Shown piece after piece: positions 11,138 to 12,481 of a DNA stretch of 12,481 bases. The notes beneath the pieces were generated by a model. The model was not told the origin of the DNA. It ran no database searches and saw nothing but the letters and a program-made list of their open reading frames with translations. Made by a program: the position numbers and the translations under genes. Numbering within the stretch: the first letter of the stretch is position 1; each line of letters starts with the position of its first letter. The stretch covers positions 1 through 12,481 of the forward strand of contig DAOVFN010000007.1 in the NCBI GenBank assembly GCA_030672885.1, given 5' to 3'. The stretch comes from Candidatus Aenigmatarchaeota archaeon. Its GTDB lineage: Archaea; Aenigmatarchaeota; Aenigmatarchaeia; QMZP01.

Positions 11138-11180
11138 CCGATATGTAGCGACATACCGGAATAGCGGAAAGCCGCTATCC
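11138..11180 (+). terminator. Two tandem hairpins after rpa
   Basis: CCG-a-TATGT-agcg-ACATA-c-CGG (11138-11159) begins at the first base after the rpa stop. It is followed at once by GG-a-ATAGCGG-AAAG-CCGCTAT-CC (11158-11180); the inner seven pairs of the second are perfect. The two stems share two bases, so they are mutually exclusive at the edge. They probably define the rpa 3' end; no T-run follows. Confidence 0.45.
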
Positions 11181-11185
11181 ATACC

Positions 11186-11194
11186 CTTAAAAAG
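11186..11194 (+). promoter_or_regulatory. TATA box of the small gene-radA operon
   Basis: CTTAAAAAG is centred about 27 bases before the ATG at 11217, predicting a leaderless transcript that would include radA. No separate TATA box is seen closer to radA. Confidence 0.55.
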
Positions 11195-11216
11195 GTCTGG
11201 AACAACAATCAACTGT

Positions 11217-11411
11217 ATGCTTACAGAGACCATGTTCACGCTTGGAAGGAGGTATGCCCTCGCGGGGTATGGTGAGCAGGAGAGGATTACGAGGGACATG
11301 CTCGGAAGGATGAATCACTGGATAAAGAACGATGGCGAAGAGATGCTGATGCTGTTCTCATGCTTCATGGAAGGGGCGAGAAGCATTGATGGGGGAGATG
11401 ACAATGTCTGA
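11217..11411 (+). CDS. Small protein of unknown function co-transcribed with radA
   Basis: I do not recognise this 64-residue protein. It looks helical and amphipathic, with [27 protein letters not shown] and [12 protein letters not shown], no membrane segment and a single cysteine. It is supported by a TATA box at leaderless spacing, by its overlap of eight bases with the radA start (ATG 11404) and by the radA ribosome binding site lying inside its last codons, which suggests translational coupling. The context makes a link to RadA or to its regulation possible, but nothing in the sequence shows it. Confidence 0.65.
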   Translation: MLTETMFTLGRRYALAGYGEQERITRDMLGRMNHWIKNDGEEMLMLFSCFMEGARSIDGGDDNV

Positions 11412-12342
11412 TGATATAGAGAGTCTTGCAGGAGTGGGGGAGAAGACGGCCGAGAAGCTCAGGGAGTCCGGCTATACTGATTTCATGTCCATTGCAGCCG
11501 CCTCAGCAGGAGAGCTCGTTTCCTCGGTCGGGGTAGGAGAGGACACCGCAAACAAGATCATAGCCTCTGCAAGGGACGCCCTGGATATGGGCTTCGAGCC
11601 GGCAACCCAGGTGCTTAAGAAGAGGGAGAGTGTGGGCAAGATAACCACTGGCTCCAAGACCCTCGATGCCCTTTTGGGAGGCGGCATGGAGAGCCAGGCC
11701 ATAACAGAGACGCATGGAGCATTCGGGTCAGGCAAGTCCCAGATTGCGCACCAACTCGCAGTGAATGTCCAGCTCCCCAAGGAAAAGGGCGGCCTCGGGG
11801 GCAATGCGATATTCATCGATACAGAGCAGACATTCAGGCCCGAGAGGATAATGGAGATGGCCAAGGGACTCGGACTGGATCCCAAGAAGGTCCTGGAGAA
11901 CATCCTCGTGGCCAGGGCATATAATTCAGACCATCAGGTCCTGCTGGCAGAGAAGACCGAGGAGCACATCAAGAACAATAACATAAAGGTGATAATCATT
12001 GACTCCCTGACGAGTTCCTTCAGGAGCGACTACACAGGAAGGGGCACCCTGGCGAACAGGCAGCAGAAGCTGAACCGGCACCTTCACACACTTCAGAGGC
12101 TGGCCGACGTCTATAATACAGTCATATACGTCACCAACCAGGTGATGTCCAGGCCCGATATACTCTTTGGTGACCCGACAACACCCATAGGGGGCCACAT
12201 CCTAGGCCACCAGGCCACATTCAGGATCTATCTCAGAAAGAGCAAGGGCGAGAAGAGGATAGCCAAGCTTATCGATTCCCCCTGCCTCCCTGAGGGAGAG
12301 ACCGTGTTCAGGGTAGTGACGGACGGCATAAGGGACGACTGA
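11404..12342 (+). CDS. radA: DNA repair and recombination protein RadA
   Basis: RadA is the archaeal Rad51/RecA-family recombinase that forms filaments on single-stranded DNA and catalyses strand exchange. The 312-residue protein has an N-terminal helix-hairpin-helix domain (1-60, [12 protein letters not shown]). The polymerisation motif F-E-P-A is at 64-67, Walker A is G-A-F-G-S-G-K-S at 105-112 and Walker B is V-I-I-I-D at 196-200. The L1 region is [14 protein letters not shown], and the L2 region is T-N-Q-V-M-S-R-P-D with [11 protein letters not shown]. Length is normal for the family. The ATG at 11404 has GGGGGAG (11391-11397) six bases upstream; the in-frame TTG at 11386 is less likely. 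It overlaps the preceding small gene by eight bases. Confidence 0.96.
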   Translation: MSDDIESLAGVGEKTAEKLRESGYTDFMSIAAASAGELVSSVGVGEDTANKIIASARDALDMGFEPATQVLKKRESVGKITTGSKTLDALLGGGMESQAITETHGAFGSGKSQIAHQLAVNVQLPKEKGGLGGNAIFIDTEQTFRPERIMEMAKGLGLDPKKVLENILVARAYNSDHQVLLAEKTEEHIKNNNIKVIIIDSLTSSFRSDYTGRGTLANRQQKLNRHLHTLQRLADVYNTVIYVTNQVMSRPDILFGDPTTPIGGHILGHQATFRIYLRKSKGEKRIAKLIDSPCLPEGETVFRVVTDGIRDD

Positions 12343-12418
12343 ATAATCACAACCCCGATTCGTTCTCTGCGCAGCGGCTATTTATTACATCCCGGCCACA
12401 ATAATATAACAGGTTGCC

Positions 12419-12481
12419 ATGGCGTCTCCCCTCTTGCTGGACATAGGTCTTATTATCCTGATAGCTACGCTTTTGGCATAT
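12419..12481 (+). CDS. Start of a probable membrane cation/proton antiporter (cut by window end)
   Basis: Only 21 codons are visible: M-A-S-P-L-L-L-D-I-G followed by a hydrophobic run I-I-L-I-A-T-L-L-A-Y. This matches the first transmembrane helix of CPA2-type Na+/H+ or K+/H+ antiporters (Kef/NapA-like), which often begin with L-L-x-D-I-G. TATA-like CTATTTATTAC (about 12378-12388) lies about 35 bases upstream. The family call is tentative because so little is seen. Confidence 0.5.
   Translation, partial: MASPLLLDIGLIILIATLLAY

Noticed and set aside
9904..11208. 434-codon open frame on the minus strand opposite rpa
   Set aside because: It is the mirror of the rpa coding frame, serine/leucine-rich with no recognisable domain, and rpa itself is unambiguous.
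1..12481. CRISPR array, toxin-antitoxin pair or other defence cluster
   Set aside because: I saw no regularly spaced repeats and no paired small toxin/antitoxin-like genes. TnpB and MazG occur in some defence contexts, but here they sit in an IS element and in an operon with aIF1A, respectively.

Overview
This window is archaeal chromosomal DNA. It contains archaeal or archaeal/eukaryotic information-processing genes: RNA polymerase subunit RpoE/Rpb7, Spt4, ribosomal proteins S24e and S27ae, initiation factor aIF1A, a two-KH Dim2/Pno1-like protein, a zinc-finger RPA and RadA recombinase. It also shows archaeal TATA boxes (TTTAAA or TTATATATT type) placed about 26 bases before start codons, and GGTGA-type ribosome binding sites at internal genes. 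AGG arginine and ATA isoleucine codons are common throughout. The lineage is euryarchaeal or DPANN-like; I cannot fix it further. Two Ni-Fe hydrogenase maturation genes imply that the cell has, or had, a hydrogenase.

Layout. 3-974 (+): 3' part of a Trm-G10/Trm11-like methyltransferase. 981-1415 (-) and 1528-1851 (+): divergent hydrogenase maturation pair, a HycI-type endopeptidase and HypA. 1883-2128: small unknown protein. 2129-2360: an intergenic stretch crowded with short perfect hairpins. 2429-4367: transcription/translation cluster rpoE, spt4, rps24e, rps27ae, where RpoE, S24e and S27ae all carry low-complexity charged C-terminal tails. 4497-5699: membrane-anchored secreted protein with a pilin-like N terminus and a glutamine-amidotransferase-like outer domain. 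5749-7009: mazG overlapping the aIF1A gene, then the KH protein. 7030-8538 (-): solitary TadA/GspE-type secretion ATPase. 8607 to about 9905 (-): TnpB-only IS200/IS605-type element with an intact nuclease and a recognisable omega-RNA 3' end. 10127-11137: RPA. 11217-12342: small gene overlapping radA. 12419-end: start of a probable cation/proton antiporter.

Most of the window is ordinary core archaeal genome. The points most worth a second look are: the HycI-type protease has tyrosine where the nickel-binding histidine (His90 of E. coli HycI) should be; the hairpin-dense block ahead of rpoE; near-identical dyads flanking the tnpB TATA box and another dyad at the expected rpa transcription start; charged tails on three neighbouring gene products; and the omega-RNA-like right end of the TnpB element. 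I found no complete, clearly new multi-gene system.
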